From positions 1 through 64,000 of the forward strand of contig JAGUVW010000074.1 of NCBI GenBank assembly GCA_020062665.1: a stretch of DNA of 64,000 nucleotides. The letters run 5' to 3'. Below are positions 1 through 8,038 of the stretch, piece after piece (position 1 is the first letter of the stretch; each line of letters opens with the position of its first letter). This stretch comes from Pseudomonadales bacterium. GTDB taxonomy: Bacteria; Pseudomonadota; Gammaproteobacteria; Pseudomonadales; Ketobacteraceae. The notes under the pieces were generated by a model, which was not told where the DNA came from, did not search any database, and saw nothing but the letters and a program-made list of their open reading frames with translations. The position numbers and the translations under genes are program-made.

Positions 1-94
1 ACCGTTGACCCTGGCGCCGGTCGCCCCGTTCTGCCGGTCACTGACTCCTGTGGCGGCCTGACTAAGATGCGGTCGCCATTCGAGGGAGAATCCC

Positions 95-1159
95 ATGCTG
101 AAGACCGTCCGCCGTATCCGCCACATTACCCGCAATGCCCAGGACCGCTTTCTGCGCCCGGACACCCTGGTGCAGGCGGGGCAGACGCCCTATACCGTGA
201 TTGCCGACGACGGGCTGGTGAAGCTGCGCCACTACCGGCCGGTCCAGCGCAAGTACGCGGTGCCGTTCGTGATCGTGCCGCCGCTGGCGGTGAATATGCT
301 GATCTACGATCTGTTCCCGGAACGCAGCCTGGTGCGTTTCATGGTGGAGCAGGGGTTCGATGTCTACATGGTGGACTGGGGCAGCCCCACCCGGCAGCAC
401 GCCCACTACACGCTGGCCACCTACGCCTGCAAGCTGCTGCCGGCATTCCTGCAACGGGTTCGCCAGCACAGCGGGCAGCCGGAACTGACATTGCACGGCT
501 GGAGCATGGGCGGCGGCATCGCCCTGGTGTACACCGCCCTCAGTGGCGACCCCGACATCCGCAATATCATCGCCGTGGGCACCGCCATCGACGGCCATGC
601 CAACGGCGCCATCGGCCGTCAGTACGCTGCCCTGAACAGCGCCATCCGCCGCCTGGGCATCAATTGGCGCCGAATTCCCTCGCGCTGGGCCTACACACCG
701 GGCTGGATCAATGCCATTGGCTTCAAACTGTCCGACCCGGTGAACAGCGCCCGCAGCTATGTCGACCTCATCCGCAACCTGGACGACCGGGAATTCGTCG
801 TGCAGCATGCCACCCAAAGCGCCTTCAAGGATCGCCTGGAACCCTATCCGGGCGGCGTCATCCGCGACTGGACCTACAGCGTCTGGCTGGAAAACGAGGC
901 GGGGCAGGGTCGGATTAGCGTGGGGCAGGATGTGGCCTACCTGGAGCGCATCGGTGCCAACCTGCTCTGCATCGCCGGCACCAGCGACACCCTGGCCAAC
1001 GTGGCCTGCTGCAAGAAGCTGCTGGACCTGGTGAGCAGCCCGGACAAATCCCTGCTGGTGGCCCCCGGCGGCCATACCGGCATCGTCAGCGGCAGTCAGG
1101 CCATTGAGGCTGTCTGGCAGCCCACAGTGGAATGGCTGGCGTCCCGCTCCGACGCCTGA
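95..1159 (+). CDS. PhaC-like alpha/beta hydrolase with serine nucleophile
   Basis: This 354-residue protein has the length and layout of class III poly(3-hydroxyalkanoate) synthase PhaC. An early VDWG motif (residues 93-96) is followed by a nucleophile elbow GWSMGG at 135-140, an acid in GTSDT (D298) and a catalytic histidine in PGGHTG (H327). True PHA synthases carry cysteine in the elbow (G-x-C-x-G). Here the residue is S137, so polymer synthesis cannot be assumed; a thioesterase, acyltransferase or depolymerase-like activity is equally possible. No phaE or phaR partner is visible in the window. The start at 95 follows a GAGGGAG ribosome binding site. No signal peptide is seen, so the protein is probably cytoplasmic. 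It reads toward the di-iron enzyme gene about 300 bases downstream but has its own spacing. Confidence 0.8.
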   Translation: MLKTVRRIRHITRNAQDRFLRPDTLVQAGQTPYTVIADDGLVKLRHYRPVQRKYAVPFVIVPPLAVNMLIYDLFPERSLVRFMVEQGFDVYMVDWGSPTRQHAHYTLATYACKLLPAFLQRVRQHSGQPELTLHGWSMGGGIALVYTALSGDPDIRNIIAVGTAIDGHANGAIGRQYAALNSAIRRLGINWRRIPSRWAYTPGWINAIGFKLSDPVNSARSYVDLIRNLDDREFVVQHATQSAFKDRLEPYPGGVIRDWTYSVWLENEAGQGRISVGQDVAYLERIGANLLCIAGTSDTLANVACCKKLLDLVSSPDKSLLVAPGGHTGIVSGSQAIEAVWQPTVEWLASRSDA

Positions 1160-1352
1160 TCAGCCGATATCAGGCCCACTCCAGGCGTTGGGTGGGCTAT
1201 GCACAATCGCTGGGCGCCAAGGCAGCAAATCCCATCTTTTTAGCCCACTCTGTAACCAGACTGTGACCTATCTGGTTCCCCCCGTGTCCATTCTTAGCCT
1301 TATAGTGCACAAAACTTGACCACTCCTTCGATCTCATATATACCGTATCCAT

Positions 1353-1439
1353 GTGACATAAAATAATGTTACATAAATCGAACATTCTCCACTGTACCCG
1401 TAGTAGGTTTTATATTACATTCGTTCGTGTAACATAAAA
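1353..1439. promoter_or_regulatory. Cluster of GTnACATAAA repeats, candidate operator
   Basis: The 305-base gap 1160-1464 contains no gene. It becomes AT-rich near its end and contains three direct copies of GTnACATAAA, at 1353-1363, 1368-1377 and 1429-1439. A near-perfect inverted copy lies at 1408-1418, so 1408-1439 forms an 11-base inverted repeat with one mismatch and a 10-base spacer. The last copy ends 25 bases before the ATG at 1465, a position suited to a repressor or activator site. The regulator is unknown. The convergent MerR-type gene at 2456-3304 is one candidate by proximity only. Confidence 0.5.
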
Positions 1440-1464
1440 CAATGAGACATACAGAGGGAAAATC

Positions 1465-2328
1465 ATGACCGCCGCCATTCTGCCTGTTCGCCGCAATCTG
1501 CAGTTTCATTTGCCCCAGAATCGCATCAGCAACTGGAACGCCCACGGCACTCACTGGACGCACTTCCTCAACACCCTGTCCATTTTCTTTCCTGCGGGCG
1601 AGCGCTTCTTCATTCAAAGCATCCGCAACTACCGCGACCAGATTAGCGATGCCGACCTGAAAAAAGCCGTGGCGGCGTTTATCGGCCAGGAAGCTTTCCA
1701 TACCCGCGAGCACGAGGAATACAACGCGGCGATGGCGGAAGCAAACCTGCAGACCGAAAAAATGGAAAAAACCGTGGAAGAGCTGCTGGCCTATCTGCAG
1801 CGTGTGCTGCCCAAGCCGATGCAACTGGCGGCCACCACTGCGCTGGAACACCTCACCGCAATGATGGCGGAACTGGTGCTGGTGGACGATGCCTTCATCC
1901 CCAACAACAGCGAAACCCGTTACCACGCCCTGTGGCAGTGGCACGCAATGGAAGAAACCGAGCACAAGGGCGTGGCCTATGACGTGTACGAAAAAGTCAT
2001 GGGCAAAGGTCCGGGCGCGTATCTGCTGCGCACCGGTGCGTTCGTGGTGGCGAACCTGATTTTCTGGGTGCTGGTGTCACGCTTTTACTGGAAGGTGGTG
2101 AAGGCCGATGGCCAGCACCGCGATCTGAAAGGCTGGGGCAAGGCGCTGGGTCTGGTGTTCGGCCGTCGTGGCATGGTGTCGCGCATGGCGGGCGAGTGGT
2201 TCGATTATTTCCGCCCCAGCTTCCATCCCTGGGACAAGAACAACAGCTACCACCTGGAACGCGCCGAGCAACTGATGAAGGAAGTGGAAGGCTACGCGCA
2301 GGAACTGGGCCTGGTGGCGGCTGCCTGA
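1465..2328 (+). CDS. Metal-dependent hydrolase, ferritin-like di-iron family (PF10118/COG3687)
   Basis: The 287-residue protein matches the COG3687 family of predicted metal-dependent hydrolases. Helical ExxH motifs resemble di-iron ferritin-like enzymes: FFPAGERFF (E46), GQEAFH (E76, H79), a LEH at 128-129, and METEH-like residues E164 and H167. These are likely metal ligands. A hydrophobic stretch near residues 190-208 may touch the membrane. The substrate is not established for the family. ATG 1465 follows AGAGGGAAAA. The gene stands alone, with a repeat-rich promoter region before it and a terminator after it, so it is probably a regulated single-gene unit. The family is often found in lipid- and hydrocarbon-using bacteria, but a role here is inference. 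Confidence 0.8.
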   Translation: MTAAILPVRRNLQFHLPQNRISNWNAHGTHWTHFLNTLSIFFPAGERFFIQSIRNYRDQISDADLKKAVAAFIGQEAFHTREHEEYNAAMAEANLQTEKMEKTVEELLAYLQRVLPKPMQLAATTALEHLTAMMAELVLVDDAFIPNNSETRYHALWQWHAMEETEHKGVAYDVYEKVMGKGPGAYLLRTGAFVVANLIFWVLVSRFYWKVVKADGQHRDLKGWGKALGLVFGRRGMVSRMAGEWFDYFRPSFHPWDKNNSYHLERAEQLMKEVEGYAQELGLVAAA

Positions 2329-2345
2329 TTCCTGTCTGACAGAAA

Positions 2346-2373
2346 GGGCACCTCGAACTTTTTACAGGTGCCC
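2346..2373 (-). terminator. Probable terminator of the MerR-type gene
   Basis: Perfect 8-base arms GGGCACCT (2346-2353) and AGGTGCCC (2366-2373) enclose 12 bases. Read on the minus strand, the stem is followed by CTTTCTGTC, a weak T-tract. It lies about 80 bases beyond the stop of the minus-strand regulator gene. Confidence 0.45.
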
Positions 2374-2403
2374 GAAAGTTTAACCGGCGTCCCTTGCGCC
2401 TGA

Positions 2404-2429
2404 GGCTGTGCCCATGCACGGCCTTTTTT
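2404..2429 (+). terminator. Rho-independent terminator of the di-iron enzyme gene
   Basis: GGCTGTGC (2404-2411) pairs with GCACGGCC (2416-2423), with one G-U pair and a four-base loop. Six T residues follow at 2424-2429. It serves the plus-strand gene ending at 2328. Confidence 0.8.
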
Positions 2430-2455
2430 GCTTTTGCGACCAGTCTTTCTTGTGA

Positions 2456-3304
2456 TCAATCTTTCTTGCCGGACTTTTCCCGGTTCATTCGCTCGATGAT
2501 TCTCTCCAGCCGATCCGCCAGCAGGCGTGAGGCGGCGTTTTCCATGGCCCGCGCCAGTTCCGCGTGCACTGCCATTTCCGCCAGCGGGCGCAGGCGCCAC
2601 ACCAGATCCGCCAGCTTGGGGAAATCTTCCGTTGGCGGCAGTTCCTCGGTTTCGTAGTTCGACAGCACGTGATCGCCCACCAGGCGCACCAGTTCGTTGG
2701 CGACCCGCTCCACGTTGCCGCGCAGCATGCGCACGATGTCCAGCAGCTCCTCCAGCGGAATGCCGGTGGCCACCAGCTCGGCGCCGGCGCGCAGGGTCCG
2801 CATGCTGCGCACCCGCATCAGGGTACCTTCCGGTTTGATCAGGTCCAGTTCGCCGGCCCGCAGCAGGGCTTCCGGGGTGAGGGCGCCGCCAAACATTTTC
2901 AGCAGCTCGGCCATGGGCACCAGCACCTGTTCTTCCTCGGTCCAGGGGCTGGTGAGGGCGGATTCCAGACCCATCAGGTGACGCAGGTCGATGCCCTGCT
3001 CCAGCGCGGTGATGAGTTCCTTGATGCTCGACAGCGAATAGCCACGATCCAGCAGGCCGGCGATTACCCGCAGGCGGGCGAGGTGCGTGTTGAAGTAGAA
3101 GCCCTTTCGGCCACGCAATTCCGGCGGCGCCAGCAGGCCCTTGTCCTGATAGGCGCGAATGTTGCGCACGGTGGTGTTGGCGGCGCGCGCCAGCTCGTCG
3201 ATGGTGTATTCCTTGCCAGGTGTAAATGTGGAAGGCTTGGGAGGCGGCGTAAAGCCCGGTAAATGCTGCGCGATGAAGGCGAGGGTTTTCTGGGGCAATT
3301 TCAT
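2456..3304 (-). CDS. MerR-family transcriptional regulator
   Basis: The protein has 282 residues from ATG 3304. A TTG at 3349 would add 15 residues but overlaps a likely -10 element (CATAAT on the minus strand). After a short tail, a MerR-type winged helix-turn-helix is recognisable: YTIDELARAANTTVRNIRAYQDKG, then LLAPP and a wing with RGRKGFYF, followed by RLRVIAGLLDRGYSL. The C-terminal two thirds are alpha-helical with no metal-binding cysteine cluster, so the effector is unknown. Its larger size sets it apart from classical metal-sensing MerR proteins. It converges on the di-iron enzyme gene and follows the DUF4382 lipoprotein gene on the same strand after a strong hairpin. Confidence 0.8.
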   Translation of the reverse strand: MKLPQKTLAFIAQHLPGFTPPPKPSTFTPGKEYTIDELARAANTTVRNIRAYQDKGLLAPPELRGRKGFYFNTHLARLRVIAGLLDRGYSLSSIKELITALEQGIDLRHLMGLESALTSPWTEEEQVLVPMAELLKMFGGALTPEALLRAGELDLIKPEGTLMRVRSMRTLRAGAELVATGIPLEELLDIVRMLRGNVERVANELVRLVGDHVLSNYETEELPPTEDFPKLADLVWRLRPLAEMAVHAELARAMENAASRLLADRLERIIERMNREKSGKKD

Positions 3305-3354
3305 TCTTATAAGGGCCGTTGCTTTGAATGAACCCGGATTATGCCACAAATGAT

Positions 3355-3381
3355 CGGATGGACAGATGGCCTGTCCATCCG
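3355..3381. other. Strong 11-bp inverted repeat between DUF4382 gene and MerR gene
   Basis: CGGATGGACAG (3355-3365) and CTGTCCATCCG (3371-3381) are perfectly complementary around a five-base loop. The repeat begins 15 bases after the stop of the lipoprotein gene and lies just upstream of the MerR gene. No T-tract follows on the minus strand. It may be a terminator hairpin of weak form or an operator for the regulator. Confidence 0.6.
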
Positions 3382-3396
3382 GAGGGGTGAGCGGTT

Positions 3397-4320
3397 TTAC
3401 CAGGACAACGGTAAAACTTCGAACGGGTAGACGGCCGTGAAACCGGCGCCGCCCCCGGTTGGAACGGTCACTGTGAGCACCGTTGCGTGGAAGGTGACGG
3501 TGCTGTCGTTCTGCGTCACATCATCCAGGTTGGCATCACAGGTGAGTGCCAGTTTGTACTGACCCGGCTCCAGTGAACCGAAGAAGAAATGCCCTGCAGC
3601 GTCTTCACCGTTGTTGGGGATCAGGGCAGTCGTGATAATGTCATCGCCGGCATGAATGTCATCAATGGTGCCATCGATTGGGAACAGGTAGACGCCGGGG
3701 TTGGCGCAGCTGTTGAGGAACGTGCCGTTGATGCTGCCTTCGATATAGCCGGCACTGACGACACCGCCCGTTGAGTAGCGGCGCAGATGCAGCACGGGCT
3801 TCAGCTGGTAGTTGCTTCCGCTCATGACGATGGACTTTCTCAGATCCCAGTCCACCACATATTCCACCACGCCACTGGAGGGAACCGAAAATGCCCTGGC
3901 GGTTTTTATTTCCTGGCCGTTGGGGATAGTGAGATTCGAGCAGTTCGAAGGTCCAAAGCAAATCGTGGCGTTATTTGCCAGTTCAAAACGCGCCCATTGG
4001 TATTCGCCTGCGGTTACCTTTTCGGTGAACAGCGGCAGTGTCTGCATGCCGGTGTAGTCCATCAGATTGATCGTCTGGCCGTTGCCATCCAGCCGGATGC
4101 GCTTGACGGTATCGCTACCGGAACGTTTCAGTTCCACGCTCTCGATGGTGATGTTGACGGCGGTTGCGCCATCCACAGGGGCATCCATAACGCGCAGCGT
4201 GAGTTGTCCGGTTGTACCTACAGCATCCCCGGAACCAACGCCGTCACCGCCCCCGCCGCCACAGGCTGCCAGCGCAGCGACTGTCCCCAATGCCAGGCCA
4301 GCGAATTTTATTCCGTTCAT
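3397..4320 (-). CDS. DUF4382 domain lipoprotein
   Basis: The 307-residue protein opens with a lipoprotein signal peptide: basic start, hydrophobic segment and lipobox LAAC at about residues 17-20, then a glycine run GGGGG. Lipidation would place it on the periplasmic side of a membrane. The following beta-rich domain begins LTLRVMDAPVDGATAVNITIES-like and resembles DUF4382. The C-terminal half (SINGTF onwards) looks like a carboxypeptidase-regulatory or Ig-like fold. Its function is unknown. ATG 4320 is preceded by GAGAGGAAAG. It starts 34 bases after the molybdoenzyme gene on the same strand, so the two may be co-transcribed. Confidence 0.75.
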   Translation of the reverse strand: MNGIKFAGLALGTVAALAACGGGGGDGVGSGDAVGTTGQLTLRVMDAPVDGATAVNITIESVELKRSGSDTVKRIRLDGNGQTINLMDYTGMQTLPLFTEKVTAGEYQWARFELANNATICFGPSNCSNLTIPNGQEIKTARAFSVPSSGVVEYVVDWDLRKSIVMSGSNYQLKPVLHLRRYSTGGVVSAGYIEGSINGTFLNSCANPGVYLFPIDGTIDDIHAGDDIITTALIPNNGEDAAGHFFFGSLEPGQYKLALTCDANLDDVTQNDSTVTFHATVLTVTVPTGGGAGFTAVYPFEVLPLSW

Positions 4321-4354
4321 CTTTCCTCTCTCCGTTACTGCTTGTTGCTCCAGT

Positions 4355-6709
4355 TCAACGATTGGACGTCAACGCCAACCGCTTGTCGTTGATGCGAACC
4401 ACATTCTGGTTCGCTTTTATTTTCGAAACCGTTACCACCTGCCCGTTGAACGCCGCCACGCCGCTGATGGCATCAATGCAGCGCTCGTCGGTGATGTCGT
4501 TGAGGCTGACGCCGGCGTGCTGGCTGGCCACTTCCAGCTGGCTGCCGCTGCGGTGATGGCCCCAGCCGTGGGGAATCGAGATCACGCCGGGCATCATCTT
4601 TTCGCTCAGTTCGGCCGGAATGTCGATTTCGCCGACGCGGGAGCTGATAACGATGTTGTCGCCGTCCTGGATCTGCAACCGCTCTGCATCTTTAGGGTGA
4701 ATCAGCGCGGTGCAGCGGTTCTTGCCCTTCACCAGGCGCTGGCTGTTGTGCATCCAGGAGTTGTTGCTGCGGATGTCGCGGCGGCCGATCAGCAGGAAAC
4801 TGTCCGGGCTTTGCTTGGCGGGCTTGTCCAGCAGCTTCTGCAGGCGCGCGATGTCCTTGATGAACAGGTTCGGCACCAGATTGATCACCTTGCCTTGCGT
4901 GGCCAGGCGATCAGGGAAACAGGGTTCCAGCGGGCCCAGATCGATGCCGTGGGGATTGTCCTTCAGCTTCTTCAGGCTCAGCTGATGGCTGCGATGTTGG
5001 GTGTGGCGGCTGAATGGACTCACATCCAGCAGGGCGCGGGTGGTGGAGCGATCATCCAAGCGCTTGTAGAGGGATTTCACCACCCGTTCCTGCAGCGGAT
5101 GCCAGCGTTCCGGCAGTACGCCGTAAGGCCCGATGCGCAGCAGCAGATCCAGCATGCCTTCCACGCCCATGCGCTTCATGGCCTGGTATTGCAATTCGCC
5201 CGCAGCCCACTTGAGCGGCGAGTGCGGCTGCAGGCGGCGGGTCAGTTCCAGCAGGATCTCCCAGTCGTGGCGCGCGTCCGGCGTGGGCTTATATAAAGGT
5301 GGCGAATACTTTGCGGTGTTGCGCACCGTCACCATGTTCAGCGCCAGATCGTAGTGGCCGTGTTCCAGCGGCCCGGTGGGCGGCAGGATGATGTCGGCGT
5401 GTTGTGTGGTTTCATTCAGGTAGAAATCCACCGCCACCATGAAGTCGAGTTTATCCAGCGCCGTTTCCAGCCGTTTGCCATTGGGAACCGATAGCACCGG
5501 GTTGCCGGCGATGGTGATCAGCGCTTTTATCTGGCCTTTGCCTTCGGTGAGAATCTCGTCCGCCAGGGTGGCCGACGGGAATTCGCCACCGAATTCCGGC
5601 AGCTTGCGTACCCGGCTCTTGCGCGAATTGAAGCTGCCGGTCTGGCCGCCCACTTCCGCCAGGCCCGGCAGGTCGATGGCCGGGCGGGTGAACATGACGC
5701 CGCCGGGCTCGTCCAGATTGCCGGTGAGAATATTCAGCAGGTTGATCAGCCAGTTGGTGAGCGTGCCGAAACTGTGGGTGGAAATGCCCATGCGGCCGTA
5801 GCAGCAGGCGCTGTTGGCGCTGGCGAAATCGATGGTCAGCTGACGGATATCCTTTGCCTTGATGCCCACATGCTTGGTCACCCGCTGGGGCGAAAAGCCT
5901 GACACCATGTTGCGCACGATATTCACACCCTGCACCAGGCCTGACAGCCGTCCGGTCTTCACCAGATCCTGGCTGAAAAGGGTGTGCAGCATGGCCATCA
6001 GCAATAACGCGTCGGTTCCGGGGCGAATGAAGTGATGCTGGTCGGCGATATCGGCGGTTTCGGTGTGGCGCGGATCGATCACCACCAGCCTGCCACCCCG
6101 TTCCTGTAACGCCTTCACCCGCTGCTTGAAACCAGGGGCCGTGAACAGGCTGCCGTTGCTGGCCATGGGATTGCCGCCGATGCAGAGCATGAAATCGGTG
6201 CGGTCGATATCCGGTACTGGCAGCAGCAGCTGGTTGCCGTACAGCTTCATGGCCACCAGCATGGGCGCCAGCTGGTCGATAGAGGTGGCGCTGTAGCGAT
6301 TATCGGTTTTCAGCACGTTGAACAGGGGCGGCAGCGTCAGCATGGTGCCTACGTTATGAATGCTGGGGTTGCCCGCATAAAGCGCCACTGCATTGCGGCC
6401 ATGCTTGGCCTGAATGTTGCGAATACGCGACGCGGCCTCGTTGAAGGCGTTCTCCCAGCTGATCCGTTCCCAGCCCTGGGGTGTCTTGATCATCGGGTAA
6501 CGCAGGCGATCCGGGTCTTCCTGCAGATCCTGCAGCGCCACCGCCTTGGGGCAAATATGGCCCTGGCTCAGGGGATCATGGGGATCGCCCTTGATGGACA
6601 GGATCTTGCCCTGTTCATGGGTGATTTCGATGCCGCACATGGCTTCGCACAGATTACAGGTCCGAAGGTGTTTTTGCGGATCTTGCATCGGAATTCCTTG
6701 ATTCATCAT
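4355..6709 (-). CDS. Molybdopterin oxidoreductase, DMSO reductase superfamily
   Basis: This 784-residue protein starts with a 4Fe-4S binding motif CNLCEAMC (C18, C21, C25) and C53 in HICPKA, followed by the conserved lysine K55. The central domains bind bis-molybdopterin guanine dinucleotide (GGNPMASNGS, VVIDPRHTETAD, ITGNLDEPGGVMF-like, HADIILPPTGPLEHG). The C-terminal domain shows IHPKDAERLQIQDGD and HGWGHHRSGS, typical of the family's dinucleotide cap. No twin-arginine signal is present, so it is likely cytoplasmic. The substrate cannot be read from sequence; formate dehydrogenase, thiosulfate/polysulfide or assimilatory nitrate reductase relatives are possibilities. No dedicated electron-transfer subunit lies beside it. 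MobA encoded at 52467-53060 supplies the dinucleotide cofactor. Confidence 0.85.
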   Translation of the reverse strand: MMNQGIPMQDPQKHLRTCNLCEAMCGIEITHEQGKILSIKGDPHDPLSQGHICPKAVALQDLQEDPDRLRYPMIKTPQGWERISWENAFNEAASRIRNIQAKHGRNAVALYAGNPSIHNVGTMLTLPPLFNVLKTDNRYSATSIDQLAPMLVAMKLYGNQLLLPVPDIDRTDFMLCIGGNPMASNGSLFTAPGFKQRVKALQERGGRLVVIDPRHTETADIADQHHFIRPGTDALLLMAMLHTLFSQDLVKTGRLSGLVQGVNIVRNMVSGFSPQRVTKHVGIKAKDIRQLTIDFASANSACCYGRMGISTHSFGTLTNWLINLLNILTGNLDEPGGVMFTRPAIDLPGLAEVGGQTGSFNSRKSRVRKLPEFGGEFPSATLADEILTEGKGQIKALITIAGNPVLSVPNGKRLETALDKLDFMVAVDFYLNETTQHADIILPPTGPLEHGHYDLALNMVTVRNTAKYSPPLYKPTPDARHDWEILLELTRRLQPHSPLKWAAGELQYQAMKRMGVEGMLDLLLRIGPYGVLPERWHPLQERVVKSLYKRLDDRSTTRALLDVSPFSRHTQHRSHQLSLKKLKDNPHGIDLGPLEPCFPDRLATQGKVINLVPNLFIKDIARLQKLLDKPAKQSPDSFLLIGRRDIRSNNSWMHNSQRLVKGKNRCTALIHPKDAERLQIQDGDNIVISSRVGEIDIPAELSEKMMPGVISIPHGWGHHRSGSQLEVASQHAGVSLNDITDERCIDAISGVAAFNGQVVTVSKIKANQNVVRINDKRLALTSNR

Positions 6710-7282
6710 ATCCTGGGAGTCGCTGCATCTTACGCTGAGCGGCCTGGACGGGAAAGGTGGTTACCGGGCTGTATACCCGACTCGCAGTCGTCAGCATTCT
6801 ACGGGAATTCAGTGTTTCCAATAGCCGTTTCGGGTCATTATTTTGTAATCGAAAACAAGCTATCTGAATTAACTTAGGCTGAATCCGGAGTGTCTGTCAG
6901 ACAGGGTGTTGTTGATCAAAAAGCGGACAATCAACAAAAAGCGAGTCTTTACAGACCATTAAAAGTAAGTGAATGCTAACAGCATCAAGCGGGCCTTCAC
7001 CGGATCAAAAATTATCGGTTTTAATGGTTGCCCCGGCGAGTTTAGGCAGTCTATCATCGGTTACTCGACTGGCCGATCGCACGAATAGTCCACTTTTCCA
7101 CATCCTCCTCAGCTATGGCAAAGCAGACCCGTTTAGGCGATCGGGCCGGTCGAAACCCTTTCTCTTCCCCTCCTTCCCTGTCTGTCGCAATCCGTTGAAT
7201 TCGTTGTTTATTTTTCTTGCCTGCTTGATTGGAACGGGCGGGTTCTGAGAAGATGCGGCTTCGCTCGCTCAACTGAACAGGG
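6710..7282. promoter_or_regulatory. Divergent intergenic region with two perfect inverted repeats
   Basis: This 573-base gene-free stretch separates the minus-strand molybdoenzyme gene from the plus-strand unknown gene. Around 6830-7020 it is AT-rich. TGTCTG-T-CAGACA at 6891-6903 is a perfect 13-base palindrome. TTGTTGAT (6909-6916) and ATCAACAA (6930-6937) form a second perfect pair with a 13-base spacer. A smaller ATGCT-AAC-AGCAT lies at about 6974-6986. These look like transcription factor sites. The rest holds no convincing gene. Confidence 0.5.
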
Positions 7283-8023
7283 ATGATCATGTCCGCGGCA
7301 AATGCGCCAGAACATTTCATGTGGTTCGAGGCCACCACGTCATTACGGCACAACGCCGAAACCTTTATCCAGAATATCCACAAAGGGGAACGCACCCCAC
7401 AGAACGACCTGCTGCAGCGGGTGCTGGATGAGTTCGTTGCCCAGTGTTTGGAGATTTATTTTCTGATTCCCATGGAGCGGGCGGAGCTTGGCCCTATGGG
7501 GCGCAAGATTGTCACCACCGCCGTCGCCACCCTGCGCAAGACACTGCAGATGGTATTGGGCAGAATCGTGCGTAAACTCAGTCAGCGCGACATGCGGCCG
7601 CTGGCGGAATTCATGGATCGGGTGATGCTGCGCGATCATGCCAGTCTGCGCGGTACCAGCTATGTGGCGTTTCCGCTGGAGCCACAGTCGGCTGCGGAGT
7701 TCCGGCACATGCAGCAGCTGGCGCATTCCGGTGATCCGGCGGCTATTTCCAGTGTGATCCTGAGCTTTCAAACCATCGCCGATGAAGCCGTGACGTATTT
7801 CTTTGCCGAACCGATCGACAGCCTGCGTCTGGGCCCGGTGCTGGGCAAGCTGGCGCAGATAGGCATCGATTCCACCCGCTCGGTGATCAGTGGATTGATC
7901 CGGCGGATCTTTTCCACCATGACGTCTGCGCAGGTGGCGAACACCATCGACTATTTCTGCCAGCACATCGCCACGGCAGACCAGTTGGGCGTTGCGCTGC
8001 AGTCGCGCCGTGAATGGGCCTGA
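7283..8023 (+). CDS. Unrecognised protein with internal duplication
   Basis: I do not recognise this 246-residue protein. It is mostly helical, has no signal peptide and no clear membrane span. Residues 47-100 and 159-214 resemble each other: both contain a tyrosine-phenylalanine pair, an LGP (69-71 and 183-185), a following GRK or GKL, and a basic ending (IVRKLS and LIRRIFS). This suggests duplication of a unit of about 55 residues. ATG 7283 follows ACAGGG; an in-frame ATG at 7289 is also usable. It converges on the O-methyltransferase gene with a 15-base gap and stands alone on its strand. Confidence 0.65.
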   Translation: MIMSAANAPEHFMWFEATTSLRHNAETFIQNIHKGERTPQNDLLQRVLDEFVAQCLEIYFLIPMERAELGPMGRKIVTTAVATLRKTLQMVLGRIVRKLSQRDMRPLAEFMDRVMLRDHASLRGTSYVAFPLEPQSAAEFRHMQQLAHSGDPAAISSVILSFQTIADEAVTYFFAEPIDSLRLGPVLGKLAQIGIDSTRSVISGLIRRIFSTMTSAQVANTIDYFCQHIATADQLGVALQSRREWA

Positions 8024-8038
8024 GTTGTTCCCGATCCG

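Noticed and set aside
1-61. Possible 3' tail of an upstream coding region in frame 2 ending in TGA at 59-61.
   Set aside because: Only 19 codons are visible and no motif is recognisable, so the upstream gene cannot be supported.
62-1075. Long minus-strand frame over the PhaC-like gene.
   Set aside because: It is a GC-rich shadow of a convincing plus-strand gene and has no recognisable family.
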